Shown one piece after another: positions 45,780-57,238 of a stretch of DNA of 64,000 nucleotides. The notes below the pieces were generated by a model. That model was not told the origin of the DNA. It saw only the letters and a list, made by a program, of their open reading frames with translations, and did no database searches. The translations under genes were made by a program, and so were the position numbers. Source of the DNA: Ananas comosus (taxonomy: Eukaryota > Streptophyta > Magnoliopsida > Poales > Bromeliaceae); contig NC_033628.1 of NCBI RefSeq assembly GCF_001540865.1, forward strand, positions 6,064,231-6,128,230, read 5' to 3'. Position 1 is the first letter of the stretch. Each line of letters opens with the position of its first letter.

Positions 45780-46190
45780 ATAATAAGCAAAGGGAAGTGC
45801 CGAAAATATTGCCTTCGAACGAGTCGGGGTTTGGACGGAGTGGAAGTTTGGACGTCCTACTCATCGGCAAGCGCTTCTTGCGATTGTTACTCTTAGTGAT
45901 AGCTCACATTTCCCTTCAATGTTAATCTACTGCGCAGCAGCCATTTCCTACCGTTCTTACCCTTTGTTGTTGCGCACTTCTGCTTCCTACAGCCCGCTGC
46001 TATCCCTACTGCTACCCTGTACTTATGAGCAGTGTTGCTCAGCCTCCTTAACTGAGCGATTTTTCATGAACCATTATATTATAATTTATAATGTAATGGC
46101 GAAACCCCCTCCTAATGTTTGATGATTGGGGAAGTCTGGGCAAAATATATTATATTTATTTTCGCAACTCGATTTTTATTACCTCCCTTC
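45780..46190 (+). repeat. 'R' module copy followed by an M-type tail
   Basis: 'gtcggggtttggacgg', 'gttactcttagtg', 'tgagcagtgttgctcagcctccttaactgagc', then 'cctcctaatgtttgatgattggggaagtctgggcaaaatat', which is the M-module ending. It links the R and M modules into one larger unit. Confidence 0.5.
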
Positions 46191-47394
46191 TGTATATATA
46201 TATATATATATAGCCTCATTCGTGTATCAGGTGGTGTTCTATGCTTTTTGCTGTAATTTCTAAAGTTGTAGGTTTCGTCATATTGCTTATTCTAGGTTCA
46301 ACTTAGCTAAAGCAAACTTCCTTGCACTTTGTATTGTATATTTTCTAGATGTAATGGAAGTTATTGCATGAGTTATTACACGAGCTAGATCGTCAAGGAG
46401 ATTAGCAGAGACTCTTTCAACACCTGATGATAAAAAAATTGAATAAAATAAAATTAGAATCTAAATAAAGATTAGTTCTCTTTTAAATTTCTCTCTAAAA
46501 ATGTTCATTCTGTATGAACACTAGAGGAGGTGGTATATAGGGGTTTGTAAAGAGAACGATAGAGGCATGACGTTCCACATCTTGAATCCATATGTTCCAA
46601 CCTATTAATTGGAATATTAAATAATAATAATAAATACTAATAAACGAGAATAAAAAAGTTAATAAATAAAATAAATAAAATAATAATAATTAGGAAATTT
46701 TGGATTTTTTCTCCAACAATTTTCCACAAAGAAACAAAATTTCAAAAAAAAAATAAACAAAGTAAAATGGAAATAAAAAATTAAACAATAAAAAAAAGGA
46801 AATCAATTAATCAATCACAAGGTGTTTATACTATGCAATATTTCTTTAAGAGACTTAACCTTACTTAGTGCAACCAGTTTTCATCAGAAGGAATCAGAGT
46901 GAATCAGATCTTGAACTACATTTCTTTGTACCTAGCTTCATCCACCGCACACACAGTACAGAATATAGTCCTATATTTACAATTTCTACATATTTTCGGA
47001 AACAGTTTTTTTTGCTCGGCTTTCGATTAGTTTTACCAGCTTTTCTTCATTGATACAGTTCAATCTATTTTTGTATGTTTTCAGCAGGTCTTTAATAGTT
47101 GTTTGCCATTGCCATCTGCGCGGTACAGTAAAACTTTCCGGCCGCGGCTCCTATATGGTTTGGCTTCAAATTTCTACTCTGCTCAAATTTTTACTTATAG
47201 ATCCTGTTGCATTACCTAAGTCAAATTCTACATGTATATATATATATCAAGAATTTTGATGTTTCAAATTAAGTTCTATTACCTAAGATAATTAGGCTAA
47301 AGTTCAGTTCCTACAAAAAAAAATGCAATCTAATAGGATATTGTTTTCTGTTTATTCTCGGGTTTTGTGGGTTTGAGCTAGAACTTGAGTAGGA
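46191..47394. other. AT-rich DNA, no gene seen
   Basis: A (TA)n tract at 46192-46212 and long A/T-rich stretches (46620-46800). No element termini recognised. Confidence 0.45.
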
Positions 47395-47560
47395 ATGAAA
47401 TTTGTATTGGCAAACCCTTTTGTCAATGGCAAAGATAGATGTGGTGCCGTAGTCGTTGACTCCGCCTCTGATGCCTCTCTCTCTCTCTACCTCTCTACCG
47501 GGTTGACCAAAGGGTCCTCCCAGAACTGTTCACTCCGCTTTGTCCCTTATATATTTAATG
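47395..47560 (+). other. Unrecognised short open segment upstream of the gypsy fragment
   Basis: An open frame starting MKFVLANPFVNGKDRCGAVV runs to the junction with the retrotransposon. It resembles no family I know, so I treat it as flanking DNA of unknown origin. Confidence 0.25.
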
Positions 47561-50050
47561 GAATACTTCACCAAACTCGACCTTCGCTCTGGGTATTATC
47601 AAGTACGGATTGCGGAAGGAGACGAGGAGAAGACCACGTGCGTGACGAGGTACGGGGCCTATGAGTTCCTTGTCATGCCGTTCGGCTTGACGAACGCGCC
47701 GGCAACCTTCTGCACACTTATGAACAAGCTGTTCCATCCCTATCTCGATCGCTTTGTGGTGGTGTATCTCGACGACATCATGGTATACAGCAATACCTTG
47801 GAGGAGCACATCGAACACTTGCGAACTGTCTTCCAAGTGCTGCGGGAGAACCAGCTGTTCGTCAAGAAGGAGAAGTGCATATTCGCGAAGGAAGAGGTGC
47901 ACTTCCTTGGCCACTGGATAGGCCAGGGCCTGATTCGCATGGACCAGCGAAAGGTGCGAGCCATCTGCGAATGGGAGACCCCAACGACAGTGTCCGAGTT
48001 GCGGTCTTTCCTTGGGCTCGTCAACTACTACCGCCGATTCATTGCTGGCTACTCTGCGAGAGCAGCCTCGTTGACGGATCTGCTGAAGAAAAACCACTCG
48101 TGGGTTTGGACCTCTCAATGCGCGGAGGCATTCGAGGACCTAAAGCGAGCGGTGACAGAGGATCCAGTGCTGCGACTACCCGACTGCAGTCGCACCTTTG
48201 GGGTACATACTGATGCCTCTGATTTTGCCATTGGCGGTGTCCTCGTGCAGGATGGGCACCCCATCGCCTATGAGAGCCGCAAGCTCAACGACATCGAGCG
48301 GCGTTACACCGTCCAGGAGAAGGAAATGACCGCTGTGGTGCATTGCTTGCGAACCTGGCGGCACTATTTGCTTGGGAGCAAGTTTGTGGTGCGCACCGAC
48401 AACGTTGCCACGAGCTACTTCCAATCGCAAAAGAAGCTGTCGCCTAAGCAGGCGAGGTGGCAAGACTTCTTGGCGGAGTTTGACATGGAGATGCAATACA
48501 AGCCCGGGAAGGAAAACCGCGTGGCTGATGCTCTCAGCCGCAAGGCTGAGCTTGCAGCCGTGTGGCAGCTTCAAGGGACGCTCCGCGATCGACTTCGTTC
48601 AGGAACCAATGAGGACCCTATCGCTCAAAATCTGGTGCAGCTTGTCAAGGAGGGCAAAACGCGAAGGTTTTGGCTGAGCGACGGGCTGCTCCTCACCAAG
48701 GGGCGACGGGTGTACGTGCCCAAGTGGGGCAACCTTCGCCGCGAGCTCATCAAGGAGTGCCATGACTCCAAGTGGGCGGGCCACCCAGGTCAGAAGCGAA
48801 CCCTGGCGTTGCTCGAGGCCGCCTACTTTTGGCCGCGGATGCACGAAGACGTGGAGGCCTACGTGCGAACCTGCTTGGTGTGTCAACAAGACAAAGTTGA
48901 GCACCAGCGACCTGGCGGACTCCTCGAGCCTTTACCTGTGCCTAGCCGTCCGTGGGAGAGCATTTCGATGGACTTCATCTCCGCCTTACCAAAGGTGGGG
49001 GTGCTTGGGTCCATTCTGGTGGTGGTTGATCGTTTTTCCAAGTACGGGACCTTCATTGCTGCGCCGGCCGATTGCACGGCTGAAGAAGCGGCACGCCTCT
49101 TCGTCAGCCACATCGTCAAGCTTTGGGGGATCCCCACGAGCATCGTGAGCGACCGCGACCCCAGGTTCACTGGCAAGTTTTGGACCGAGGTGTTCAAAAT
49201 CTTGGGGTCGGAGTTGCTCTTCTCCACCAGTTGGCATCCACAGACCGACGGGCAAACTGAGCGGGTGAACGCTCTGTTGGAGGAGTATTTGCGGCACTAT
49301 GTGAGTGCCAATCAGAAGGATTGGGTGCATCATCTCGATGTCGCCCAGTTTGCTTACAATTTGCGGCGCAGCGAGTCTACAGGCTGCAGCCCCTTCGAGT
49401 TGGCGATCGGGCGACAACCACTTGCCCCTCACACGGCTGCTGCGGGAGAGCAGTTCCGCAGCCCAGTTGCTCTTCAGTTTACCACTAACTTGCAGGAAAA
49501 GGGTGAAATTGCAAGGGCGAACTTGGAGAAAGCAGCACGACGGATGAAGAAGTGGGCTGACGAAAAGCGACAGCCTCGGGAGTTTGCCGAGGGCGACCGC
49601 GTGATGGTCAAGCTTCATCCGCAGCAGTTCAAAGCCTTGCGGAAGGTGCACAAGGGACTGCTGCGCAAGTACGAAGGCCCATATACCGTCGTCAAGCGTG
49701 TGGGCAAGGGGGCCTACAAGCTGCAGCTGCCCGCAAACCTCAGGATCCACCCTGTTTTTCATGTCAGCAGGTTGAAGCTGTATAACGAAGACGCGGAGGA
49801 TCCAAGCAGAGGAGTGTCGCAGCGAGCGCCTCCGACCATGGTGACTTCGTTCGACAAAGAAGCGGAGTCCATCCTGGACACTCGACTCATTCGGCGACGT
49901 GGGGTCGTGCCGAATCCTGAGTACTTGGTGAAGTGGAAGAATCTCCCATTTGGCGAGGCGAGTTGGGAGAAGGCGGACACACTTTGGCAGTACCAAGCGC
50001 TCATCGACGAGTTCCAGAAGCAGCGCGCGACGAGGACGCCTGCGCATTAG
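47540..50050 (+). CDS. Ty3/gypsy (chromovirus) polyprotein, N-terminally truncated: RT-RNase H-integrase-chromodomain
   Basis: An uninterrupted 836-codon frame; the first seven or so residues come from flanking DNA. RT begins at [15 protein letters not shown] and has the catalytic [11 protein letters not shown] (about residues 74-84). RNase H starts near [12 protein letters not shown]. Integrase shows the HHCC zinc region (CLVCQQ) and a D,D-35-E triad at D478, D538 and E574 ([18 protein letters not shown]). A chromodomain ([17 protein letters not shown], about residues 795-811) marks a chromovirus. The protein would copy element RNA and integrate the DNA, but without gag, protease and full RT it cannot act alone. 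The lack of stops suggests a fairly recent insertion. The start at 47540 is only the first ATG in the open frame. Confidence 0.93.
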   Translation: MSLIYLMEYFTKLDLRSGYYQVRIAEGDEEKTTCVTRYGAYEFLVMPFGLTNAPATFCTLMNKLFHPYLDRFVVVYLDDIMVYSNTLEEHIEHLRTVFQVLRENQLFVKKEKCIFAKEEVHFLGHWIGQGLIRMDQRKVRAICEWETPTTVSELRSFLGLVNYYRRFIAGYSARAASLTDLLKKNHSWVWTSQCAEAFEDLKRAVTEDPVLRLPDCSRTFGVHTDASDFAIGGVLVQDGHPIAYESRKLNDIERRYTVQEKEMTAVVHCLRTWRHYLLGSKFVVRTDNVATSYFQSQKKLSPKQARWQDFLAEFDMEMQYKPGKENRVADALSRKAELAAVWQLQGTLRDRLRSGTNEDPIAQNLVQLVKEGKTRRFWLSDGLLLTKGRRVYVPKWGNLRRELIKECHDSKWAGHPGQKRTLALLEAAYFWPRMHEDVEAYVRTCLVCQQDKVEHQRPGGLLEPLPVPSRPWESISMDFISALPKVGVLGSILVVVDRFSKYGTFIAAPADCTAEEAARLFVSHIVKLWGIPTSIVSDRDPRFTGKFWTEVFKILGSELLFSTSWHPQTDGQTERVNALLEEYLRHYVSANQKDWVHHLDVAQFAYNLRRSESTGCSPFELAIGRQPLAPHTAAAGEQFRSPVALQFTTNLQEKGEIARANLEKAARRMKKWADEKRQPREFAEGDRVMVKLHPQQFKALRKVHKGLLRKYEGPYTVVKRVGKGAYKLQLPANLRIHPVFHVSRLKLYNEDAEDPSRGVSQRAPPTMVTSFDKEAESILDTRLIRRRGVVPNPEYLVKWKNLPFGEASWEKADTLWQYQALIDEFQKQRATRTPAH

Positions 50051-50061
50051 GTGGAGGAGGG

Positions 50062-50563
50062 TGTCAGGGACTTAGAAAAATTTCTATGCAGCCCGGTCCC
50101 TGGCCCAAATCTACTTAGCGAGTTCGGGTTGAAGATGGGTCGAATCGGGTTGGCAAGTAGACCCAAACCCAACCCGCTATGGGAAACTCAAGGGTTATGA
50201 AACTTATGGGAGTTATGGGTGACTCTTGAGCTTTTGGCATTTATGAGGGCTCATTATGTGGGTTCATTATGTATGTAGTGGGTGAGTTGAAAAGGCACCT
50301 TTAGGCCTATAAATAGTGGGGTTGGCTAAGGCCATGACACACAAGAGGGAGTTTGTGTGTGTGTGTTGTAATCTCTTTTCTAAGTAGTGGAGTACTTAGT
50401 TTTTGAGTGAACCTCTACATCTCTCTCTTTGTCATTCCCTTTGCATATTTAGTCGTAGGACGCGAAGGTCCGGACTAGCAATAGGGACGAAGGCTTGCCC
50501 ATCTTCGAGCAGGAAGGCGGGCGCCGCACGGGCTTTGCGAACAAAAACGCTAAGTCCGTGACA
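50062..50563 (+). repeat. 3' LTR of the Ty3/gypsy element
   Basis: TGTCAGGGACTTAG...GTCCGTGACA, 502 bp, preceded by the purine tract GGTGGAGGAGGG just after the pol stop. It contains a TATAAATAG box at 50308-50316. Confidence 0.88.
50308..50316 (+). promoter_or_regulatory. LTR TATA box
   Basis: TATAAATAG inside the LTR, in the position expected for the U3 promoter. Confidence 0.6.
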
Positions 50564-50620
50564 AGCAGCTTAGTTAGCGTACAGATAATTTTAAGTTATA
50601 GTTTTCTAAATCTGTTTTTT

Positions 50621-50650
50621 GGATACGCCCGTAGCATGGGTTCTGCTAAG
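50621..50650 (+). other. Candidate Helitron 3' terminus
   Basis: A hairpin CCCGT-AGC-ATGGG (one G-T pair) is followed about 5 nt later by CTAA. Plant Helitrons end with a short hairpin and CTRR, often with a CCCGTAGC...GGG stem. The base after CTAA is G rather than the expected T, so the match is imperfect. Confidence 0.35.
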
Positions 50651-52156
50651 TGTGAATATATAAAATTTGTTCGACCATATAGCGTGTGTACTGCAACATA
50701 TTGGAGTGGCGCCTTGGGACGAAGCTTACCTACTAGATTTGTTAGGCTGCGTCCCGATATGGTGTGGTACATACCCTACATTATTGAACATGTTTTAATA
50801 TATTTATGATTACTAAAATCTGTGCTTCTGTTGTATTTAGAAAACTCGAATTGGTTAATTATAAGTTAGATTTAGCTGTATGTTAGCTAAATAGTTGCTT
50901 TCCAACACTAAATAATTCTACTATATATCTTCGCAAATTTATCGTAGTATACCCGTGTTACCTCTATCCTGGCAGTAAGTGTTGGTAGAGAAAAAAAAAA
51001 TTTTGGGGGATTCAATTTGCAACTGGGATTTTCTCAGATAGGTAAGATAGGTGCATATTTCTCACTGTGTGGATAGTGTGAGCATTTACATAAAATACTT
51101 ATAGAAAAAATGTTCGAGTACGCTTGATGCCCAATTTATAAAAAAACTATACTTTCCTTTACAACCCCACAGTTTATAGCCTGGTTTAACTTAAAAGTTT
51201 TTTGTAAATTAGTTTTTTGTCAACATTAGGCTAATGCTTTCTAAAATACTAAGCGTTAAACAGTGGAAGGCAAAATAAAAAAATAATTTTACATATTAAG
51301 AGTTAGTAAAAAATAAACTCTTAAGTCATATAATATATATTTTATTACAATATTAGTAATATATATTCGCATAATTAAGCAATTTAATAAATAAAAAAAT
51401 ATTTATAAATTTATGAGGAAAAAAACAAGCGGTTTCCTCGCAAAGGTTTTATTATATAATAAATTGTGTATTTTGATGCTGAATCAATTTTATGTTTATA
51501 TTATATTATGTATTCGTTATTTTGGGCACTAAATCATTCTACTATCTTTGTTAAATTTTTAATCCTGGAATAAGTGTGTTGTTACTGCTTTGTCAGCAAA
51601 TTGGTGTGTCTGTTATGAAATGTATAATTCACAGCCATTTTTCTATAAGAAATCCTACCACTAGGTCTGTTATTAACCATGTAACTAGGTCTGTTATTAA
51701 CCATGTAATGTTACTTTTTCATCTGTGTAATTCTCAAGCGTATTTTGCCTCACGAGCCTACGGTGGAGAATTGAGCTAAAAAATTAGGTGGTTGCGTCGT
51801 AATATGCCTATGCTGCCTGAGCCTTCATATTTTAATAATATAATAATTTTAGAAATAATAATTCAAACGCCGTTTTATCTTACTTCTTCGCGTTTTGCCT
51901 TCTCTAAACATTGCCTTATATTTGACCCTCCTTTAAAAAATAGATGTGAAATTGTATACTTTCACAATTAACCAAATTTACATTTAGATGTTGTTTCCAT
52001 AAATGCTAACAGCCAATAAATATATTAGTTCTATTAAATTCTTTGGTGCCAAATAATATTGTCGTTCCTGCTTCAGCAGCAAGCAAATTTTCTAATTTAC
52101 ATATATTAATAATTGGAATTATTGTATTTTATTTGGCGCATATGTTATCTTTTTTC
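50651..52156. other. AT-rich DNA with degenerate 'Y' phrases
   Basis: Phrases like 'actaaataattctactatctttgtt...' occur near 50905, 51525 and 52030, and again at 53040, 53335 and 54010. No gene. Confidence 0.4.
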
Positions 52157-52930
52157 GGGAAACTTTTCTCTCTCCTTTTTAGAGCTGGGTTGATACTTAG
52201 TTAACTTCGGTTGTTATATTTTCTTTTGCTTTTCCCCAGCCTTACTTACGGGCCGCATTGGAATTATTGTATTTTATTTTGTTCATATATTATCTTTTTC
52301 CAGCGATTTTTTCTCTCATTTTTAGGATTGGGTTGATACTTAGTTGACTTCGGAATTTCCGGTTGTTATATTTTCTTTTACCTTCTCCCGGCCTTACTTC
52401 TGGGGCGATAAAATAAACATAGAAAACATATAGTTAAGCTTACCTTCTATAATAAAAAAAATGTCGCATGTGTTTCTTATCTCCGGAAAACTTTTCTCTC
52501 TCCTTTTTAGAGCTGGGTTGATACTTAGTTAACTTCGGTTGTTATATTTTCTTTTGCTTTTCCCCAGCCTTACTTACGGGCCACATCGGAATTATTGTAT
52601 TTTATTTCGCTCATATATTATCTTTTTCCAGCGATTTTTTCTCTCTCCTTTTTAGGGTTGGGTTGATACTCAGCTGAGTTCGGAATTTCCAGTTGTTATA
52701 TTTTCTTTACCTTCTCCCGGCCTTACTTCTGGGCCGATAAAATAAATATAGAAAACATATAGTTAAGCTTACCTTCTATAATAAAAAAAATGTCGCATGC
52801 GTTTCTTATCTCCGGGAAGCTTTTCTCTATCATTTTTAGGAGTGTGCTTAATTAACTTCAGAATTTCTGGTTGCTATATTTTCTTTTACCTTTTCCCAGT
52901 ATTAGTTATAGGCCGGTAAAATAAACGTAG
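52157..52930. repeat. About 329-bp tandem repeat (2.5 units)
   Basis: Units begin GGGAAACTTTTCTCTCTCC near 52157, 52486 and 52815. They contain GCTGGGTTGATACTTAGTTAA and CAGCCTTACTTACGGGCC. Each unit also has an internal half-repeat starting CCAGCGATTTTTTCTC. Non-coding. Confidence 0.8.
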
Positions 52931-53387
52931 GAAACATATAGTTAAACTGACAACCTATTATAAAAAAAGGGTTTTACGTTACCTATTTGTTGTTTTTTGC
53001 TAATTAGTATATCTTAGATTTGCATAATGCATTTACAATTTTCAACGCTAAATAATTCTGATGTCTTTATTTGTTTTATTTTTTTAATGGGGAATATAGC
53101 GTCGCTTTTTTTGATATCAAGCAATACTTACTTTTGTAGGGTATGTGGTTTTCATGAATTTTGTTTCCCAAAACAAATAACATAAAAAAAGTATTTTCGT
53201 ATCTCCCGTAAATTTTTCAGTAGTAAATAATTTGATTGGATCTATTTCTGCAAGAATTATTTGTATTTGTTATTTGTTATATTTTTATTATATTGTATTA
53301 TTATATTGTATATTCAAATAATACAGTTATAATGTTCATCACCGAATAATTCTATTACCTCTATCATGTTTTACAATGTTAAACAAT

Positions 53388-53825
53388 TACGCTGTTTCTA
53401 CTTTGACAGCAAGCAGCTCCAACTGTTATAAACTGGCCGGTTCTCAAGCAGCCTGTTATGAATTGCCTCATTCCTAAGTTGTCTTTCCTTTCATGATCAG
53501 CTCTATCGGTGAGTCATTTATTTATAAACTTTAAACTCTTGGGTTTTGCAGCCTCTAATTTTTTTGGCGCTTTTCCTCCAACCCTTTAGTATTACTACAA
53601 TTACGCTGTTTCTACTTTGCCATCAAGCAGCTCCAGTTGTTATAAACTAGCTAGCTGGCCGGTTCTCAAGCAGCTTCACCTGTGATGAATTGGCTCATTC
53701 CTAAGTTGTCCTTTCTTTCATAACCAACCCTATTGGTGAGTCATTTATTTATAAACTTTAAACTCTTGGGTTTTGCAGGCCTTAATTTTTTTGGCGCTTT
53801 TCCTCTCCGTCCTTTAGCATTACTA
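53388..53825. repeat. About 215-bp tandem duplication
   Basis: The units begin TTACGCTGTTTCTACTTTG (53388 and about 53602) and share GGCCGGTTCTCAAGCAGC and TAAACTCTTGGGTTTTGCAG. Not coding; the 86-aa ORF in copy 2 is not maintained in copy 1. Confidence 0.8.
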
Positions 53826-54004
53826 TTTGCGCAACCTATGTTTTCTACATGCCTTTACACCGTTAACCACACAGCTTTTCTTCCCCTCTTTAATTTGCAA
53901 ATAAATTGTTATAAATTATTTGCATGTCCGTTACATGTTGGATGCATAGATTATATCTTGATTTTTTTGGACACTATTATACTGTGTGTTTAGATGATGC
54001 ACTC

Positions 54005-54440
54005 ATAATGTGCAGCACCGGGTAATTCTATTATCTCTTCCAAGTTTTTTAGTATTAAACAATTATGCCGTGTTTTCAGTTTACACTTTAAAGTTTAATA
54101 ATGAATGGGTTATGATTTAGATATTTAATATAAGTCTTTTATCTTTTTTACTTTCGCCCAGAATCTAGCAGATATCTAGATGTAATTCATGAGGCATCAT
54201 TTTTAATCCGAACCCTTTACATATCTAGATGTAACGCATTTTTTAAAATTCCTTAGGAAATGGAAAGAGTTGGACGGTAAGGTTATTGGTAAATGTTTTA
54301 CACTTTAAAGCTTAATAATTAATAATTAATAATAATTAATGGGTTACAATTTGGACTTTTAATATAAGTCTTTTATCTTTTATGGTATCGCCCGGATTCT
54401 ATCGGATATCTAGATGTAGTTCATGAGCCGACATTTTTAA
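54005..54440. repeat. Degenerate tandem duplication
   Basis: 'ttacactttaaagtttaataatgaatgggtta...aatataagtcttttatc' (from about 54080) recurs from about 54298. Both copies continue into 'atatctagatgtaattcatgag'. Confidence 0.65.
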
Positions 54441-55775
54441 TTCGAGTCTTTTACATAAATCTTATATACATCAAATATAACACATTTTTTTCCGGCGTTA
54501 CTTTGGAAAGGGGAGGGGTTATTTGGTGAGTGGACGTTAAATATTACATCAGATATCGCCCAGTTCTTTGTCGGTAAATTTTCTTTATAAATTTAAGTTT
54601 TTCATAGACCGTCGAAAATGATTCAATAAAGTTGGTGGTAAAATTTAAGCGTATGGCCAGTTACACTGGTACTATAGTTGTCGATTTGCTAACAAAGAGT
54701 TAAATATTATATCGAATATCACACGGTTCTTGGTTGGTGAATTTTATTTATAAATTTAATAAGGGGAAAAAATTTAGTTGTTATTTTAGGATAATTCAAA
54801 AAACAGGGGAAAAACAAAAAAGAAAATTGGTGGGTGGGATAGGAGAGAGATTGAGGATAAGGGAAAAGGAAAAGCAGGTTCGCCTCGAGCCCTGCAAATG
54901 CAGCGAGGCTTCAAAGTATGTAAATTTAAAAATGTTTCTTGAACGAATAAATAGATATTTTTCGTTTAGAATTCAAAATTAATATACATTTGAAAACCTT
55001 TGATTCATCTTAACTTTTTTCCCTATTCGGGAGAGGCCAAAATTCGAAATACTTTTTCCGGCTAACTTTAAGAGCAGATAAGTTTGCCAGTAATAGCTGA
55101 GCGGTATATTTGAAAGAACAAAATAGTGAATTATTATAGGGAACCGAATTGACTAACAGCTTTTAACTCTAGAGGTTTATTGGAAAAATAGGTTTGAGCA
55201 TAGAAAACTGTTAGAGCCAATTGTAAATGAATCTAATCCAAATATGAGTCAAAGGAATAGTGAATTTAGCTAAAGATGCGCAATTTGAATTGAAAACAAA
55301 AAAAAGAGCTTAAATTCCATCTGAACATTTAAATTTGTAATTAGAACTCAAATTCCAAATTAAATCATTATTGAAATTAAATGTTAATAGAAAATTTATA
55401 TTTGAATTGGCATTCCAACTTAAAATTTAAATTTAAAATTCGAATTCCACTTAACAAATTGAATTTGTAGTTGGGACCATTTGAGTTCAGCATTCAATTT
55501 GATGTTCTTAGCTGTAGTTTCTTCTCGAGCAGACGTGGGCGCACGAGGGTCGAGCGGTCGCCGGGCGCAAGTCGCGTACACATAAGGGAGAGAGAGGAAG
55601 AGAGAGAGGGAAAGAGGGGGGGGGGGGACAGAGAAATGTTAGTTGAAAAACATCTAAAAAGCATCAAGTAGCAATTGTGTAGTTCATCGTGTAGTTCTCT
55701 TCTCTGGGTTATTTGGTCACTTCAAAATGTTATTCAGCTATTGGTAAAGTTCTCCAACAGTTTCGGTTTTTGCGT
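54441..55775. other. AT-rich DNA; purine tract near 55580-55632
   Basis: No gene seen. A locally GC-rich patch (55535-55580) leads into GAGAGAGAGGAAGAGAGAGA and a long G run. Confidence 0.45.
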
Positions 55776-56118
55776 CCTACAAGTTTCTCAAAGGAAACTT
55801 TTATTCAAGTCAATGGGTTGAGCGTTGTTTTCCAAGCTTTTTCGATAGGTTTCCTACTGGTGGAAATGATCAACAATCAAATCTAGAAATCGCAACATGT
55901 ATAGGAATTCCCACAGTTCATCTGTTCCAAAAGTAACGCATCTGCCCGCCTCCTTTCCCTGCCGGTTTACTGTCTCCTGTGATTCCGCAAAGCCTGCAGG
56001 TCTGTCACCTTTCCTGTTACCTGTGGCCCCGCAAAGCTTGCAGGGCTCGGGGAGTTGCCGCATTATGCCGTGTCCCCCCCAACCACCACCCGCCTGTTCC
56101 TGCAATCGCAGGTCCCGT
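55776..56118 (+). repeat. 'X' module, tandem copy 1
   Basis: Matches 56202-56546 closely, through TTATTCAAG..., CGCCTCCTTTCCCT and CGCATTATGCCGTGTCCCC, and matches 40443-40615 on the other strand. Ends at the single N (56119). Confidence 0.85.
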
Positions 56119-56201
56119 NGCCGCTGAGCGCAGAGGGTTGTCGCCTTGTGGATCTGTAGATTCTGTAGGTATCAGTAAAGACGCTCGAGTAAGATTTTCG
56201 G

Positions 56202-56546
56202 CCTACACCTTTCTCGCGCAGGAGACTTTTATTCAAGCCAACCGATCGAGCACTGTTTTCCAACCTTTTTCAATAGGTTTCCTACTGGTGGAAATGAGTA
56301 ACAATCAGATTCAGAGATCACAACATGTATAGGAATTCCCACAATTCACCTGTTCCAAAAGTAAAATATCTGCCCGCCTCCTTTCCCTATCGGTTTCCTT
56401 TCCCCTGTGGTTCTGCAGAGCCCGCAGGTTTGTCACCCTTCCTGTTACCTGTGGCCCCGCAAAGCTTGCTGGGCTCGGGGATTTGCCGCATTATGCCGTG
56501 TCCCCCCCAACCACCACCCGCCTGTTCCTGCAATCGCAGGTCCCGT
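56202..56546 (+). repeat. 'X' module, tandem copy 2
   Basis: About 425 bp downstream of copy 1 and roughly 90% identical by eye. The frame ETFIQANRSSTVFQPFSIGF is open, as in the minus-strand copy. The second half is GC-rich and ends GCAGGTCCCGTTGAG. Confidence 0.85.
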
Positions 56547-57238
56547 TGAGTGCGAAGGGTTGTCGCCCTGTCGATCTGTAGATACTGCAAGTATCGCGCT
56601 CTCTTTGATCCCGCTTCTCATCTTTCGCCGATCAGTAAGCGCGCTCGAGTGAGATGGCTAGGATTTTTAATTCCAATATGAGGGTCACTGAGATGTTGAC
56701 GGGATGAGGTTAAGTATGAAGGTCGTTAATCAACTACACCGGTGCTATAGTTTTGGATTTCTTAGACATAACTTTGTGTACACATTAGTATGTTTCATGC
56801 AAAAAATAGTTCCGATAATTCAGAAATCATATTCAAGAATACAAGGTTTATAGTATTTCAATCAAGGTGTACGATTAAGAACAACTGAATTTTATGAGGA
56901 GTGGAATTCTCCCATTTGGGATGCACAGCAAAAAGAACATAGGCTGCTTTGCCCTTCTATTGGTTTCATGCTTTCAGGTATAAATTCTACCAAGCTTAGG
57001 TTGTTTCATGCAGAAACTTACATGTCTAGAAGTTGAACCAGTTGATCAGCGTGGAATTATAGAAATTCGCCGCATGTATTGATACTACTTTGCTTTATAC
57101 ATTAGTTTACAGTGATTACAAATGCATACTTTTCCCACTCTCACCTCTTGATAGTTGTTAAATTCTTATTTATTTACAACAGGCATCGATTTTGGTTCTT
57201 GCATTCACGTAACGTTGTAAATTTCGCTTCGTTCTTAA
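56547..57238 (+). other. Region 5' of the Helitron Rep/helicase gene
   Basis: AT-rich with no recognised element end. It must contain the promoter and leader of the Rep/helicase gene if that was transcribed, but no motif stands out. Confidence 0.4.

Larger units (their letters stand above)
47561..50563 (+). mobile_element. 5'-truncated chromodomain Ty3/gypsy retrotransposon
   Basis: The retained part runs from inside reverse transcriptase through RNase H, integrase and chromodomain to a complete 3' LTR. The 5' LTR, PBS, gag, protease and the first part of RT are absent. The GC content is clearly higher than in the AT-rich flanks. Because the left border is a truncation, no target duplication is expected; the five bases after the LTR are AGCAG. 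Confidence 0.9.

Noticed and set aside
48986..50047. 353-codon minus-strand ORF
   Set aside because: Exact antisense shadow of the gypsy pol frame, whose motifs are all on the plus strand.
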